The notes: generated by a model not told the origin, from the sequence alone. Counted from the stretch's first letter, positions 16,644 to 26,440 are shown. The stretch is DNA of 64,000 bases from JAUXFS01 sp963772635 (GCA_963772635.1 CAVYYK010000016.1:62001-126000), one strand, 5' to 3'. Made by a program: numbers and translations.

Positions 16644-17898
16644 CTACATGTTGCCTCGCCGCTCGCGCCAGGCGGCGGCGAGTGGGTCGCGGAAAGCCGG
16701 CGCGGCGACGGCGATCAGCGCTTCGGCGCGGGCGTCGACCGGCTTGTCGCGGAGATCGGCGATGCCGTGCTCGGTGACCACCACCTGCATGTCGGCGCGG
16801 GCGACGCTGACCGCAGCGCCCTCGTCCAGGTGCGGAACGATGCGCGAGACCGTGCCGCCCTTGGTCGTCGACGGCAGCGCGACGATGGCGAGGCCACCGG
16901 GCGACAGTCGCGCGCCGCGCATGAAGTCGGTGATGCCGCCGGCGCTGCTGACCTGGCGGCCGCGAACCATTTCGGCGTTGGCCTGCCCGAGCAGGTCGAC
17001 CTCGATCACCGAGTTGATGGCGACGAAGCGCTCGATGCCGCCGAGAGTGCCGATGGCGTGGGTGACGCCGACCGGGGCGAAGCGGACCCGCGGGTTGTCG
17101 GCGACGAAGGCGTAGAGAGCCTCGCTACCCCAGGCGACTCCGGCGGTGATCGCGCCGTCGCGGTCGGCCAGCGCGCCGGCCTCGACCAGGCGCAGCACCG
17201 GATCGGAGAACGCGCCGGTGTGCAGGGCGAGATCCCGTTTGCCGGTGAGCGCCGCGAGCACGCCCTGAACCTTGCCGACGCCGACCTCGAGGGTGGCGCC
17301 GTCGGGTACCAGGGTGGCGACGTGGCGGCCGATGGCGTCGAACTCGGCATCGATGCCGTCATCGCCGCCGAGCAGCGGGCGGGGCGCCTCGATGAGATAG
17401 TCGATGTCGTCGACGGCGACGGTCGCGGCGCCGACGGTGCGGGGCATCAGCGGATTGACGTGCGCCGACCTTGCAGGCCGCTTTGCCGAGAACCGCGGGG
17501 GTGAAGTCGTTGGCGACCCCGAGGCTGCAGCGGCCGTCGGCATCGGGCGGCGAAACTTGGAGAAAGGCGAGATCGACGGCCGCCCGGTCGCGCAGATAGC
17601 CGTAGACGGCGAAGTACGAGATCGGCAGGTAGTCGACCCGTCCGGCGGCAAACGACTGGCGAAGCGCCGGTCCGACGAAGAACGCGGTCGCCCGGGCGGT
17701 GGGGTCAAGGCCGGCGTAATCGACGTTGTTGTAGCCGGGAAGCCATACGCCGACGAAACGGACGCCGGCACAGCACGCCGGAGCGGCGCGAAGGGCGTCG
17801 ACGAGCAGAGCTGATTCTCCGGAAAGCCCCGGCGCGTAGACCCGCATTCCGGGCCGCAGCAGCGCCGGCACGTCGGCAGCGGCAATGGATTTCGTCAT
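16644..17898 (-). CDS. Acetyl-CoA hydrolase/CoA-transferase family, one frameshift
   Basis: A protein of the 4-hydroxybutyrate/acetate CoA-transferase family, which moves CoA between short acyl acids through an enzyme glutamyl-CoA. Recognisable blocks are YFAVYGYLRDRAAVDLAFLQ and SPPDADGRCSLGVANDFTP in the N-terminal domain, GVGKVQGVLAALTGKRDLAL, INSVIEVDLLGQANAEMV (a Glu-containing block conserved in the family) and VTEHGIADLRDKP near the C-terminus. The two domains are in different frames; one extra G at 17464-17467 accounts for it, and correcting it gives KVAHVNPLMPRTVGA and 417 residues, normal length. The ATG at 17898 has GGGGTG upstream. It is convergent with the SirB1-like gene. Confidence 0.85.
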
Positions 17899-18040
17899 CG
17901 GTTCACCCCGCAAAAGCTCCGTACTGGAGGCAGATTACCTTACTTCCCGCGGCGGCGGGCGGTCGATTTCGATCCTGCTCATTGACGAATGGCATCGATG
18001 CACTAGGCTAGCGCGGTCGATTTCAACCGGATCCGAGCGC

Positions 18041-18472
18041 ATGCACTATTGGTCACCGTTCCGGGCTCATGCCGAGTGGATGGCGGAGCTGCGGGAGTTC
18101 ATCTACGGCAACGGCACCATGGAGTCCGAGGGCGTCGCCCGGGACGACCAGTGCGAACTTGGTAGGTGGCTTTACGGCGAAGGAAAGCGGTATCGGCATC
18201 TCGAGGAATACGATAACGCCCGGCAGATCCATGCCGCCTTGCACAGGCATGCAGCCCAGGTCGTCGACCTGGTCCGCATCGGCCGGCGGACGGAAGCGGC
18301 GGCGCATGCCGCGCCGGGAGGGAAGCTGAGAAAGATGTCCGGCGCTCTGGTCAAGGCGTTCGCCCGACTGAATTGGAGGATCGCTCCCGCGAGGCGGGTA
18401 GGTAAGGGCGATGAGCGTTCGGCGACCCCGAGGTCCCTGTCAGGTCCTCCCTTCTTCCCGACGGCCCGGTAA
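18041..18472 (+). CDS. Stand-alone CZB (chemoreceptor zinc-binding) domain protein
   Basis: The first 75 residues are a complete CZB domain: H10 in RAHAEW, C38 in DDQCELGRWLYGEG and the H64-x3-H68 pair, which together bind zinc in chemoreceptors and diguanylate cyclases. Here there is no sensor or output domain, only a 65-residue basic tail (KAFARLNWRIAPARRVGK). It may be a zinc or redox/hypochlorite sensor acting in trans, or a piece of a larger receptor. The ATG at 18041 has a weak ribosome site. Confidence 0.75.
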   Translation: MHYWSPFRAHAEWMAELREFIYGNGTMESEGVARDDQCELGRWLYGEGKRYRHLEEYDNARQIHAALHRHAAQVVDLVRIGRRTEAAAHAAPGGKLRKMSGALVKAFARLNWRIAPARRVGKGDERSATPRSLSGPPFFPTAR

Positions 18473-18773
18473 CCACCGCGAAACCAGCGCGCAAATGCGT
18501 CCTCGGACGGCCCGATCGGCTGGCTTCGGCGACGTCCCGATCGAACCATCCGCCTCACGCCCCTCCTGCAATCTGTAGTAGCGTATTGACGCGGAATGCG
18601 GTATCCTTACATACGTAGTTTTGAGCGGTCGACCAGCGGTGCCGGCGGGTCGAGAAGTCGTTGCTGACATCAGGTGAGTAGGTGTTGCTCGTGGGCCATG
18701 GAGAGGCGCAGTTTTTGGGTTTCCGGCGAGCCCTTCTGCAGCGAGGAGTGATTCCGGCGACCAAGGAAACAGC
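18473..18773. other. 301-bp intergenic region
   Basis: No gene or clear structure found. It separates the CZB gene from the outer-membrane protein gene and must contain the latter's promoter, but I see no convincing -35/-10 pair. Confidence 0.35.
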
Positions 18774-19571
18774 ATGATGATGGCCAGGACCTGTGTGGCC
18801 ACGATAATCGCCGTTGTTTTTTCCTGCGGCTCGGCGTTCGCTCAGACGACCGAAGTCGCCGAGGGCGTGGGCGTCGGCGCGGGCGTGGCGCGCGACTACA
18901 CGAGTTCGACGGATTACGGACGGCAACCGTTGTCCTATGCCAGGCGCGATTGGCGAAGGTCGCTCGCGGACCCACTTTCAACGACCTCGGCCTTGGGGTT
19001 GAAGTCGGACCTGGCGCCTAGCCTAACGTTCCAGGCCGGTCCCCTGGTGAGCCAGCGCCAGCCGGGCCTCGACCCCGACACCACCGGGGCGGACGCCATG
19101 AATCGAGGCGAGGGTGGGACCGAGTTCGGCGGGTTCGCCGGGTTGCTGGTGAACGACGAGGTGATGCCGGGATCCGCGGTCGGTCTCAACTTTCAGGGGA
19201 TAGCAGACGGCTCGGGCTCTGGCGACGGCATGCTGTTCGAACTGGGAGCCGATTACATGACGCCGGTGTCGGAATCCTGGCAGTTCTCGGCACGCCTGTC
19301 ATCGAGCTTCGCCGCTGACAATGCGATGGGTCCGGTCGTCGGCGGCAACGGTTCGGCGAAGAGCGGCCTCGACAGATCCGATGCCAACGGCGGTTTCAAG
19401 GACGTGGGTCTCGGCCTCGGCCTCGACTACAACTTCACCGAAAGCTTCAACCTTGAAACCAGCCTCGGCTATACCCGCTTCATCGGTGACGCCAACCGAC
19501 GCTCGCTGGCCGATGAAGACGGCAACTCCCAACAGTTCTTCGGCGGGGTTGTCGTCAACTACCGGTTCTGA
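18774..19571 (+). CDS. Outer-membrane beta-barrel protein (MipA/OmpV-like)
   Basis: A 265-residue exported protein with a clear signal peptide (VATIIAVVFSCGSAFA, cleavage after AFA) and a mature region of alternating amphipathic strands. The closing segment (FKDVGLGLGLDYNFTESFNL ... FFGGVVVNYRF) and terminal aromatic F are typical of MipA/OmpV family barrels inserted by the BAM machinery. Members scaffold murein enzymes or act as porins; which applies is not known. The first ATG (18774) has AGGA 9 bp upstream. Confidence 0.75.
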   Translation: MMMARTCVATIIAVVFSCGSAFAQTTEVAEGVGVGAGVARDYTSSTDYGRQPLSYARRDWRRSLADPLSTTSALGLKSDLAPSLTFQAGPLVSQRQPGLDPDTTGADAMNRGEGGTEFGGFAGLLVNDEVMPGSAVGLNFQGIADGSGSGDGMLFELGADYMTPVSESWQFSARLSSSFAADNAMGPVVGGNGSAKSGLDRSDANGGFKDVGLGLGLDYNFTESFNLETSLGYTRFIGDANRRSLADEDGNSQQFFGGVVVNYRF

Positions 19572-19712
19572 TCGCATCGCGCCGACGCGACGGACCGATC
19601 TCACCAAATCTTTTCGGCAAGCAAAGGCGAACGAAGGCTCGTTCCGGCCGGGCGTTGGGGGTAACCTTGTCCGCGGGAAGGGGGCACGGCCGGGAACGGC
19701 GGGAGGTGGACG

Positions 19713-20793
19713 ATGGCCGATCTGTTCGACAATCCGATGGGCACCGACGGTTTCGAGTTCATCGAGTATACCGCGCCGGACGTCGCCGGCTTGCGGGCGC
19801 TGTTCGAGCGACTCGGTTTCCGGGCGGTGGCCCGTCACCGCTCGAAGGACGTGGTGTTGTACCGACAGGGCGGCATCAACTTCGTCGTCAACGCCGAGCC
19901 GGCGAGCTTCGCCCAGGCGTTCGCGCGGCTGCATGGGCCTTCGATCTGCGCCATCGCCTTCCGGGTCAAGGACGCCGCCGCTGCCCATCGCCGTGCGGTC
20001 GAGCTCGGCGCCAAGTCGGTCGAGGGCAAGGTCGGGCCGATGGAGCTCAACATCCCGGCGATCGAGGGAATCGGCGGCAGCCTGATCTACCTGGTCGACC
20101 GCCATGGCGACCACAGCATCTACGACGTCGATTTCGTCCCCGTCGAAGCGGCGGCGCAGGGGGACGGCGGCGTCGGGCTGACCTATATCGATCATCTCAC
20201 CCACAACGTCCACCGCGGCCGCATGGATCAATGGTCCACGTTCTATGAGCGGTTGTTCAATTTCCGCGAGATTCGCTACTTCGACATCGAAGGCAAGCTG
20301 ACCGGGCTGAAGAGCCGGGCGATGACCAGCCCGTGCGGCAAGATCCGCATCCCGATCAACGAGTTCCTCCGACGAGAAGTCGCAGATCGAGGAGTATCTC
20401 GAGGCCTATCGCGGCGAAGGCATCCAGCACGTGGCGCTCGGTACGGACGAGATCTATGCCACGGTGGAGAGGTTGCGCGCGCGCGGCGTGGCGTTGCTCG
20501 ACACCCCGGACACCTACTACGAGGCCGTCGACGAACGCGTGCCCGGCCACGGCGAGGACCTCGACCGGCTGCGGCGCGACCGCATCCTGATCGACGGCGC
20601 GCCGAGCGAAGGGCAGGGGTTGCTGCTTCAGGTTTTCACCGAGACGGTGATCGGCCCGATCTTCTTCGAGATCATCCAGCGCAAGGGCAACGAAGGGTTC
20701 GGCGAGGGCAACTTCCGGGCTCTGTTCGAATTGATCGAGCTCGACCAGATCCGCCGCGGCGTGCTCTCGGAACCCGATCGCCATCAAGCTTGA
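19713..20793 (+). CDS. hppD: 4-hydroxyphenylpyruvate dioxygenase, one frameshift
   Basis: HPPD turns 4-hydroxyphenylpyruvate into homogentisate in tyrosine breakdown. The N-terminal vicinal-oxygen-chelate domain (MGTDGFEFIEYTAPD) and the catalytic domain are present. Iron ligands: His in YIDHLTHNV, His in GIQHVALGTDEI and Glu in IFFEIIQRKG, followed by the C-terminal gating-helix sequence GFGEGNFRALFELIE. One extra T at 20364-20365 shifts the frame between PINE and EYLEAYRGEGI; removing it gives SSDEKSQIEEYLEAYRGEGI and 359 residues, normal for the family. The homogentisate dioxygenase and fumarylacetoacetase genes that often accompany it are not in this window. Confidence 0.92.
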
Positions 20794-20837
20794 CAGTCGT
20801 TGCATGTGAAACCAGAGCACTACGTAGCTTTGGAGGG

Positions 20838-20973
20838 ATTTGTGCACTTGTGCGGCCCGGCGTCCGGCGATCGGCGCCGCGGCTTATCGAGCCGGCAATG
20901 TCATCGCCAGCCGGCTCACCTACGAGATGATCGCCGAGCGCGGCCGCGAGATGTGGTCGGCCCTCAACGACTG
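20838..20973 (+). other. Possible C-terminal gene remnant
   Basis: One frame between hppD and the convergent DUF3095 gene reads AYRAGNVIASRLTYEMIAER and then GREMWSALND before a TGA, which has the look of a real amphipathic C-terminus, but there is no start codon or upstream coding sequence in that frame. It may be the tail of a deleted gene. I do not recognise the family. Confidence 0.25.
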
Positions 20974-20977
20974 ATCT

Positions 20978-22150
20978 CTATTCCGTGAGTCCGGCGATTT
21001 GGGCCTTCATTCCGCGGGCGGCGTAGGTGAAGCCGCCGTCGGTGCCGTCGATGAAGTGCAGGTGGCGCGAGTCCTTGAGATCGAACAGCAGGCAGGTCAT
21101 CAGCGCCGCGTCCGAGCGGTGGGTGCCGTAGACGATTTCGCCGCACCCGTGGGCGGCGGCGAGGAGTTCCTCGATGGCCTGCCGATGCTCCGGGGTGCAG
21201 TCGAGGATCAGCCTGAGCACGTCGTCGAACCGCCGGTAATCCGAGTTGGCGCGCAGCTCCAACCGGTAGACCGGGGCGTGGTAGTCGCCGATCTTGCGGT
21301 CGAACCACTCGGCGATCGCCTGGAACAGGCTCTGCACACCAAGGGCGAGCGCGTGGGCCCAGCGCGGCCGGTGGCCGCGGGTCATCGTCGTCTCCAGCCC
21401 CAACCCCCGGGGCGGCCAGCGGAACCGCATGTTGTCCGCCCGCACCGGCCGCGCCGTCTCGATGTTGGGTTGGAGGACCTGTTCGATCGCGGCGATCAAA
21501 TCGCCGTAGATCCGCGCCCGGGTCCGCGGGTCCTCCGGGATCGCCGACGCCAGCATGCACACCATGTGGCCGTGTTGGGCGGCGAGCGGTTCCCATCGGC
21601 ACGACAGTCCCTCCAGGTCGGGCGGCTCTTCGTCCGCCTCGCCGAGCCCATAGGCGCCGTCGGTGTCGCTCTTGACCAGCCGATCGGCCAGCGCCGCACC
21701 GCCGCCGCTGAACATCGCCGTGCGGTTGCCGGGGCTGAGCTCGAACATGGCGACGCCGAGGTCGGCGCCGTGCGCCCGGATTTCGGCGACCGGCACCGCC
21801 CCCACCCGCAGGGCGAGTCCGAACCCGTCCCGGGCCAGCCGGCGGGTGCGGGTCAGCGCCCGGTCGATCGCCGGCGCCAGCGCGTCGGGAGCGAGGATGG
21901 TGGCGCCGTCGCCGCCGAACACGTAGGCGATCTCGGTCCCGCCGGCGGCATTGATCGCGGCGATGATGCAGGCGGCGCCGACCATGTTGACCGTCTTGTA
22001 GCGCCCCTGCTCGATCGCCCCGGTGGAGTTGACCACATCGCAGCAGTAGATACGCCAATCATCGGGCGCCGCCACGAACCGGTCCGGATCGGCGACGTCG
22101 GCGAACCGGGTGAACGACGGCAACGCGGCGATGAAATCGGTTCCGGTCAA
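20978..22150 (-). CDS. DUF3095 protein, nucleotide-cyclase-like
   Basis: A 390-residue DUF3095 protein, related to class III nucleotidyl cyclases. The cyclase core is recognisable: DWRIYCCDVVNSTGAIEQGR with the first metal Asp and EIAYVFGGDGATILA with the second, so both metal-binding Asp are kept. The partner substrate-binding residues cannot be judged. The C-terminal half (APVYRLELRANSDYRRFDDV, YGTHRSDAALMTCL) is the family-specific part, sensitive to cell state in no known way. The likely start is TTG at 22150 with GAGAG upstream; the much longer frame extending to 23965 is antisense to the nucleoside transporter and is not real. Confidence 0.8.
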   Translation of the reverse strand: MTGTDFIAALPSFTRFADVADPDRFVAAPDDWRIYCCDVVNSTGAIEQGRYKTVNMVGAACIIAAINAAGGTEIAYVFGGDGATILAPDALAPAIDRALTRTRRLARDGFGLALRVGAVPVAEIRAHGADLGVAMFELSPGNRTAMFSGGGAALADRLVKSDTDGAYGLGEADEEPPDLEGLSCRWEPLAAQHGHMVCMLASAIPEDPRTRARIYGDLIAAIEQVLQPNIETARPVRADNMRFRWPPRGLGLETTMTRGHRPRWAHALALGVQSLFQAIAEWFDRKIGDYHAPVYRLELRANSDYRRFDDVLRLILDCTPEHRQAIEELLAAAHGCGEIVYGTHRSDAALMTCLLFDLKDSRHLHFIDGTDGGFTYAARGMKAQIAGLTE

Positions 22151-22300
22151 TGATCTCTCACGGGGCGGACGCCCTTCACTCTGGCCGTTGGATTCCCGAA
22201 GTCGACAATAGCACGCCGGTGCCTTGTCCTTTTTGGGTGTTTTTCGCCGCCGGGGTTTCCATCTCGGGGTTTGGCGCTCATCGAAGGGAGGAAACGACCG

Positions 22301-22711
22301 ATGACGATCGTACCGCTCGGCATCGACCACGTGGTGTTGCGCGTCACCGACCTGGAGGCGGCCCTGCGCTTTTACTGCGACGTCCTTGGTTGCCGCGAGG
22401 AGCGGCGCGTCGACGACCTCGGTCTGGTCCAGCTTCGCGCCGGCCGGTCGTTGATCGACCTGGTGGCGGTCGACGGCAAGCTTGGACGCGCCGGTGGCGC
22501 GCCGCCCGGCGAGGAGGGGCGCAACATGGACCACCTCGCCCTGCGCATCGAGGACTTCGACGAAGCGGCCCTGCGCGCGCATTTGACGTCGCATGGGGTC
22601 GAGGTCGGCGAGGCCGCCACCCGCTACGGCGCCGAGGGAGACGGGCCGTCGCTGTACATCCGCGACACCGACGGCAATACGATCGAGCTCAAGGGCCCTC
22701 CGGCGGGATGA
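22301..22711 (+). CDS. VOC (glyoxalase/dioxygenase) family protein
   Basis: A 136-residue vicinal-oxygen-chelate protein. It starts MTIVPLGIDHVVLRVTDLEA and has metal-ligand positions His10, His in NMDHLALRI and Glu in GNTIELKGP, in the order of a glyoxalase/fosfomycin-resistance-type fold. The ATG at 22301 has GGGAGG about 10 bp upstream. Substrate unknown; it stands alone between two leftward genes. Confidence 0.85.
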   Translation: MTIVPLGIDHVVLRVTDLEAALRFYCDVLGCREERRVDDLGLVQLRAGRSLIDLVAVDGKLGRAGGAPPGEEGRNMDHLALRIEDFDEAALRAHLTSHGVEVGEAATRYGAEGDGPSLYIRDTDGNTIELKGPPAG

Positions 22712-22728
22712 ATCGTGCTGCGGTGCGC

Positions 22729-23970
22729 CTACACGATCAGCCCGACGACGGCGGCGGTGAGGCAGCTGGCGAGCAGGCCCGAGACGATGGTGCGCGGGCC
22801 CATGGCGATGATGTCGGCGCGCCGCTCGGGGACCATCGTCGTCAGTCCGCCGATCATGATCCCGAGGCTGCCGAAGTTGCTGAACCCGCAGAGGGCGTAG
22901 GCGAGGATTAGTCGGCTTTTCTCGGACAGCGCCTCGCCCGTGGGTCCGGCGAGGTCGACGTAGGCGATGAACTCGTTGAGCACCACCTTGGTGCCGATCA
23001 GGCCGCCGGCGGTGACCGTCTCGGCCCAGGGGATGCCGATCAGCCAGGCCAGCGGCGCCGCGACCCAGCCGAGCCCCCGCTGCAGGGTCAGCGCCGCGCC
23101 GCCGACGTCGGGCAGCAGTCCGAGGATCTGGTTGGCGAGGCTGACCAGCGCCACCATCACCACCAGCATCGCGGTGACGTTGATCAGCAGCTGGACGCCG
23201 TCGACGGTGCCCTTGACCACCGCCTCCATGCTGCTGTGGACGTCGGTCGACGATACGGCGGGCACTTGCCTGGGTTCGTCCTCCGGCGGGATCATCATCG
23301 CGGCGAGGGCGAGCGCCGCCGGGGCATTGATCAGAGACGCGGTCAACAGGTGGCCGGCGGCGTCGGGCAGGACCGGCGAGAGAATGGTCGCGTAGACGAC
23401 GAACACGGTGCCGGCGATCGTCGCCATGCCGCAGGTCATCACCGCGAACAGCCCGCCGCGGCTCATCGTCGCCAGATAGGGACGGATCAGCAGCGGCGCT
23501 TCGACCATGCCGACGAATACGTTGGCCGCGGCGGCGACGCCGACCGCGCCGCCGATGCCGAGGGAGCGGCCGAGCGCCCAGGCGAAGCCGCGGACGATCG
23601 GCGGTAGGATCCGCCAGTAAAACAACAGCGCGCTGAGGGCGCTGACCAGCAGGATCAGCGGCAGCGCCTGGAAGGCGAGGATGAACGTCCGCCCGGCGAA
23701 GGTCGTGTCGAACGGCGGCTCGCCGCCGCCGAGGTAGCCGAAGACGAAAGAGGTGCCGGCGCGGGTCGCCGTCTGCAGGCTTTCGACAGCGACGGTCGCC
23801 GCCCCGAACAGCTCCCGGGCCGGCGGCAGCCACAACAGCAGAACCGCGAGCGCCACCTGCAGCCCGAGGCCACCAACCACAATTCGCCACGGGATCCGAC
23901 GTGGGCGTTCGCCGAGACCCCAGGCGACGGCGACAATGACCGGAATTCCGAGAAGCCCCTGCCACTCCAT
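22729..23970 (-). CDS. Concentrative nucleoside transporter (CNT/NupC family)
   Basis: A 413-residue inner-membrane protein with about ten hydrophobic segments that imports nucleosides with protons or sodium. Family motifs are ANVFVGMVEAPLLIRPYLA, GTVDGVQLLINVTAMLVVMV, GTKVVLNEFIAYVDL (substrate-binding NEF) and ALCGFSNFGSLGIMIGGL. Length and motif order are normal. It ends 17 bp after the convergent VOC gene. Downstream nucleoside catabolism genes are not present here. Confidence 0.9.
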   Translation of the reverse strand: MEWQGLLGIPVIVAVAWGLGERPRRIPWRIVVGGLGLQVALAVLLLWLPPARELFGAATVAVESLQTATRAGTSFVFGYLGGGEPPFDTTFAGRTFILAFQALPLILLVSALSALLFYWRILPPIVRGFAWALGRSLGIGGAVGVAAAANVFVGMVEAPLLIRPYLATMSRGGLFAVMTCGMATIAGTVFVVYATILSPVLPDAAGHLLTASLINAPAALALAAMMIPPEDEPRQVPAVSSTDVHSSMEAVVKGTVDGVQLLINVTAMLVVMVALVSLANQILGLLPDVGGAALTLQRGLGWVAAPLAWLIGIPWAETVTAGGLIGTKVVLNEFIAYVDLAGPTGEALSEKSRLILAYALCGFSNFGSLGIMIGGLTTMVPERRADIIAMGPRTIVSGLLASCLTAAVVGLIV

Positions 23971-24038
23971 CGCACCGGCCTCCCTTCCGGTCCCCGCCCG
24001 ATTACTTGCCGATGGCGCCGGCGGCCCAGGTCAGGCTC

Positions 24039-24497
24039 TCAGGTTGGCCAGGTGCGGTTCGCCAGGAACTCGCCGACTTTGCGGTCGTGGGTGGTGGTGT
24101 GGTTGATCATGCAGTGCTCCAGATACGTGGTCACCGCCACCGCCTCGGCCTTGTCGCTCCTCCTGACCAGATCCACCAGGAAATCCTCGGCGTCGCGCAT
24201 GAGTTTTCTGTGGAGCAACCGGTGATGGTCGCGGTCGTCGTAGCCGATCTCCTCCAAAAACCGGTCCTCGCGCTCGAAGTGCCGGCGCATCCGATGGATG
24301 AAGATATGGTACATCAACGCGAACTCGTGCGTGTCGTGATGACGTTTCAGCATCCCCAGCAGCGTGCGATAATGGGCGACAAGCCGATGGTGCGCATCGT
24401 CGATCTCGGCGACCCCGATGTCGGGAACCTCGTCGTTCTTCTTTACTGCGGAGGCCGGTTGCGATCCGGCCGTGTCGTTCGCTTTCGCAGCCTTCAT
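24039..24497 (-). CDS. Bacteriohemerythrin
   Basis: A 152-residue four-helix hemerythrin. The diiron ligand pattern is present: IGVAEIDDAHHRLVAHY, MRRHFEREDRFLEEIGY, DDRDHHRLLHRKLM and LEHCMINHTTTHDRKVGEFL. It binds oxygen (or nitric oxide) reversibly and may serve oxygen sensing or delivery. Start at the ATG 24497 with GAGG 5-8 bp upstream; the first about 20 residues are a flexible leader. It is divergent from the uup gene. Confidence 0.9.
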   Translation of the reverse strand: MKAAKANDTAGSQPASAVKKNDEVPDIGVAEIDDAHHRLVAHYRTLLGMLKRHHDTHEFALMYHIFIHRMRRHFEREDRFLEEIGYDDRDHHRLLHRKLMRDAEDFLVDLVRRSDKAEAVAVTTYLEHCMINHTTTHDRKVGEFLANRTWPT

Positions 24498-24624
24498 GGT
24501 GCCTCGTATAGATCCAAGTATTTGTTCATCACCGCCGATCATAGCATGCAGCCTACGCCCGCGGTACACCCTCCGGAAGCCCCGGGCTTGCGCCGGCGGA
24601 GGCGTGGCATTACATCGGCGGTCC

Positions 24625-26430
24625 ATGGCGCCACCGATCCTCATCCTCCGCGACATCCATCTCACCTTCGGTGGCGTGCCGCTGCTCGAAGGCGCCGAGC
24701 TGTCGCTGTCGGCGGGCGAGCGGTTGTGCCTGGTCGGGCGCAACGGCTCCGGAAAGTCGACGTTGCTCAGGATTGCCGCCGGGTTGATCGACGCCGATCG
24801 CGGCGAGCGCTTCGTGCAGCCGGGCGCGACCATCCGCTACCTGCCTCAGGAACCGGATCTCTCCGGTTTTGCGACCACCCGCGCCTTCGTCGAGGCCGGC
24901 CTCGGTCCCGGCGACGACCCGCACCGGGCGCAGACGCTGCTCGAACAACTCGGCCTCGGCGGTACCGAGGATCCGGCGCGGCTCTCCGGCGGCGAGGCCC
25001 GGCGCTGCGCCATTGCCCGGGCGCTGGCGCCGGCCCCCGACATCCTGCTCCTCGACGAGCCGACCAACCATCTCGACCTGCCGGCGATCGAATGGCTGGA
25101 GGCGACCCTCGCCGGCCTGCCGTCGGCCCTGGTGCTGATCAGCCACGACCGGCGGTTCCTGGAAACCCTGTCCCGGAGCACCCTCTGGCTCTACGGCGGC
25201 GCCACACGCCGGCTCGACCGCGGCTTCGCCCAGTTCGAGGGCTGGCGCGACGACCTTCTCCAACAGGCGGAGCTCGACCGCCACAAGCTCGACCGTCGGA
25301 TCGCCCGCGAGACCGAGTGGCTGCACTACGGCGGCGTCACCGCCCGCCGCCGGCGCAACCAGGGGCGGCTGCGGGTGCTCGAGACCATGCGCAAACAGCG
25401 GCGCGAGCAACGGCGCGCCGCCGGAGCGGTGAAATTGACGGTCACCGAGGGCGACCTCTCCGGCAAACTGGTCGCCGAGGCTACCGGGATTTCCAAGTCC
25501 TATGGCGGCCCGCCGGTCGTCGACAACGTCTCGCTCCGCATCCAGCGCGGCGACCGGCTCGGCATCGTCGGCCCCAACGGCGCCGGCAAGACCACCCTGC
25601 TCAAGTTGATGACCGGCGCTCTCGCCCCCGACGCCGGGACGGTGCGTCTCGGCGCCAACCTGCGGATGGTCTTTCTCGACCAGCGGCGTGAAAGCCTCGA
25701 TCCGGCATCGACGCTCGTCGAGGCGCTGACCGGCGGCGCCGGCGATACCGTCCACGTCGCCGGCAAGCCGAAGCACGTGATCGGCTACATGAAGGACTTC
25801 CTGTTCGCCCCCGAACAGGCGCGCACCCCGGTCGGTGCGCTTTCCGGCGGCGAGCGCGGCCGGCTGACCCTCGCCCGGGCGCTGGCACAGCCCTCCAACC
25901 TGCTGGTGCTCGACGAGCCGACCAACGACCTCGACCTGGAAACCCTCGACCTGTTCCAGGAGATGCTGGCGGACTACCCGGGGACGGTGCTGCTGGTCAG
26001 CCACGACCGCGACTTCCTCGACCGGGTGGTCACCTCGGTGATCGCCGCCGAGGGGGGAGGCCGCTGGATCGAGTACGCCGGCGGCTACTCCGACATGGTC
26101 GCCCAGCGACGCGGCGGCGGGAGCGACGGAGCGGCGAAACCGGCGGCGAAACCGCAAAAGCCGAAGCCGACGACGCAACCGGCCGCCAAGCGCAAGCTGT
26201 CGTTCAAGCAGAAGCACGCCCACGAGACCCTGCCGGCCACGATCGAAGCGCTGGAGGCCTCAATCGCCCGGCTGCAGACGACCCTCGCCGATCCCGGCCT
26301 CTACGCCCGCGACCCTGCCGGTTTCGAGAAAGCGGCAGCGGCACTGGACGCCGCCACCGCCGATCTCGCCGCCGCCGAGGAGGAGTGGCTCTCCCTCGAG
26401 CTTCTGAGGGACGAACTCGACCGGGCGTGA
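24625..26430 (+). CDS. uup: ABC-F ATPase, Uup type
   Basis: A 601-residue soluble ABC-F protein with two ATP-binding domains: Walker A GRNGSGKST and GPNGAGKTT, signature LSGGEARRCAIARAL and LSGGERGRLTLARAL, and Walker B LLLDEPTNHLDLP and LVLDEPTNDLDLE. A C-terminal alpha-helical coiled coil (LSFKQKHAHETLPATIEALE onwards) marks the Uup subgroup, which acts on ribosomes or branched DNA and affects transposon excision. No membrane segment. The start ATG has only a weak ribosome site, but the next one would cut into the first beta strand. Confidence 0.93.
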   Translation: MAPPILILRDIHLTFGGVPLLEGAELSLSAGERLCLVGRNGSGKSTLLRIAAGLIDADRGERFVQPGATIRYLPQEPDLSGFATTRAFVEAGLGPGDDPHRAQTLLEQLGLGGTEDPARLSGGEARRCAIARALAPAPDILLLDEPTNHLDLPAIEWLEATLAGLPSALVLISHDRRFLETLSRSTLWLYGGATRRLDRGFAQFEGWRDDLLQQAELDRHKLDRRIARETEWLHYGGVTARRRRNQGRLRVLETMRKQRREQRRAAGAVKLTVTEGDLSGKLVAEATGISKSYGGPPVVDNVSLRIQRGDRLGIVGPNGAGKTTLLKLMTGALAPDAGTVRLGANLRMVFLDQRRESLDPASTLVEALTGGAGDTVHVAGKPKHVIGYMKDFLFAPEQARTPVGALSGGERGRLTLARALAQPSNLLVLDEPTNDLDLETLDLFQEMLADYPGTVLLVSHDRDFLDRVVTSVIAAEGGGRWIEYAGGYSDMVAQRRGGGSDGAAKPAAKPQKPKPTTQPAAKRKLSFKQKHAHETLPATIEALEASIARLQTTLADPGLYARDPAGFEKAAAALDAATADLAAAEEEWLSLELLRDELDRA

Positions 26431-26440
26431 CTGCGACGGC

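Noticed and set aside
20978..23965. A 995-codon open frame on the minus strand
   Set aside because: It reads the DUF3095 gene and then continues out of phase through the antisense of the VOC gene and the nucleoside transporter. The true transporter is in another frame on the same strand and has the family motifs; the extended part has no family character.
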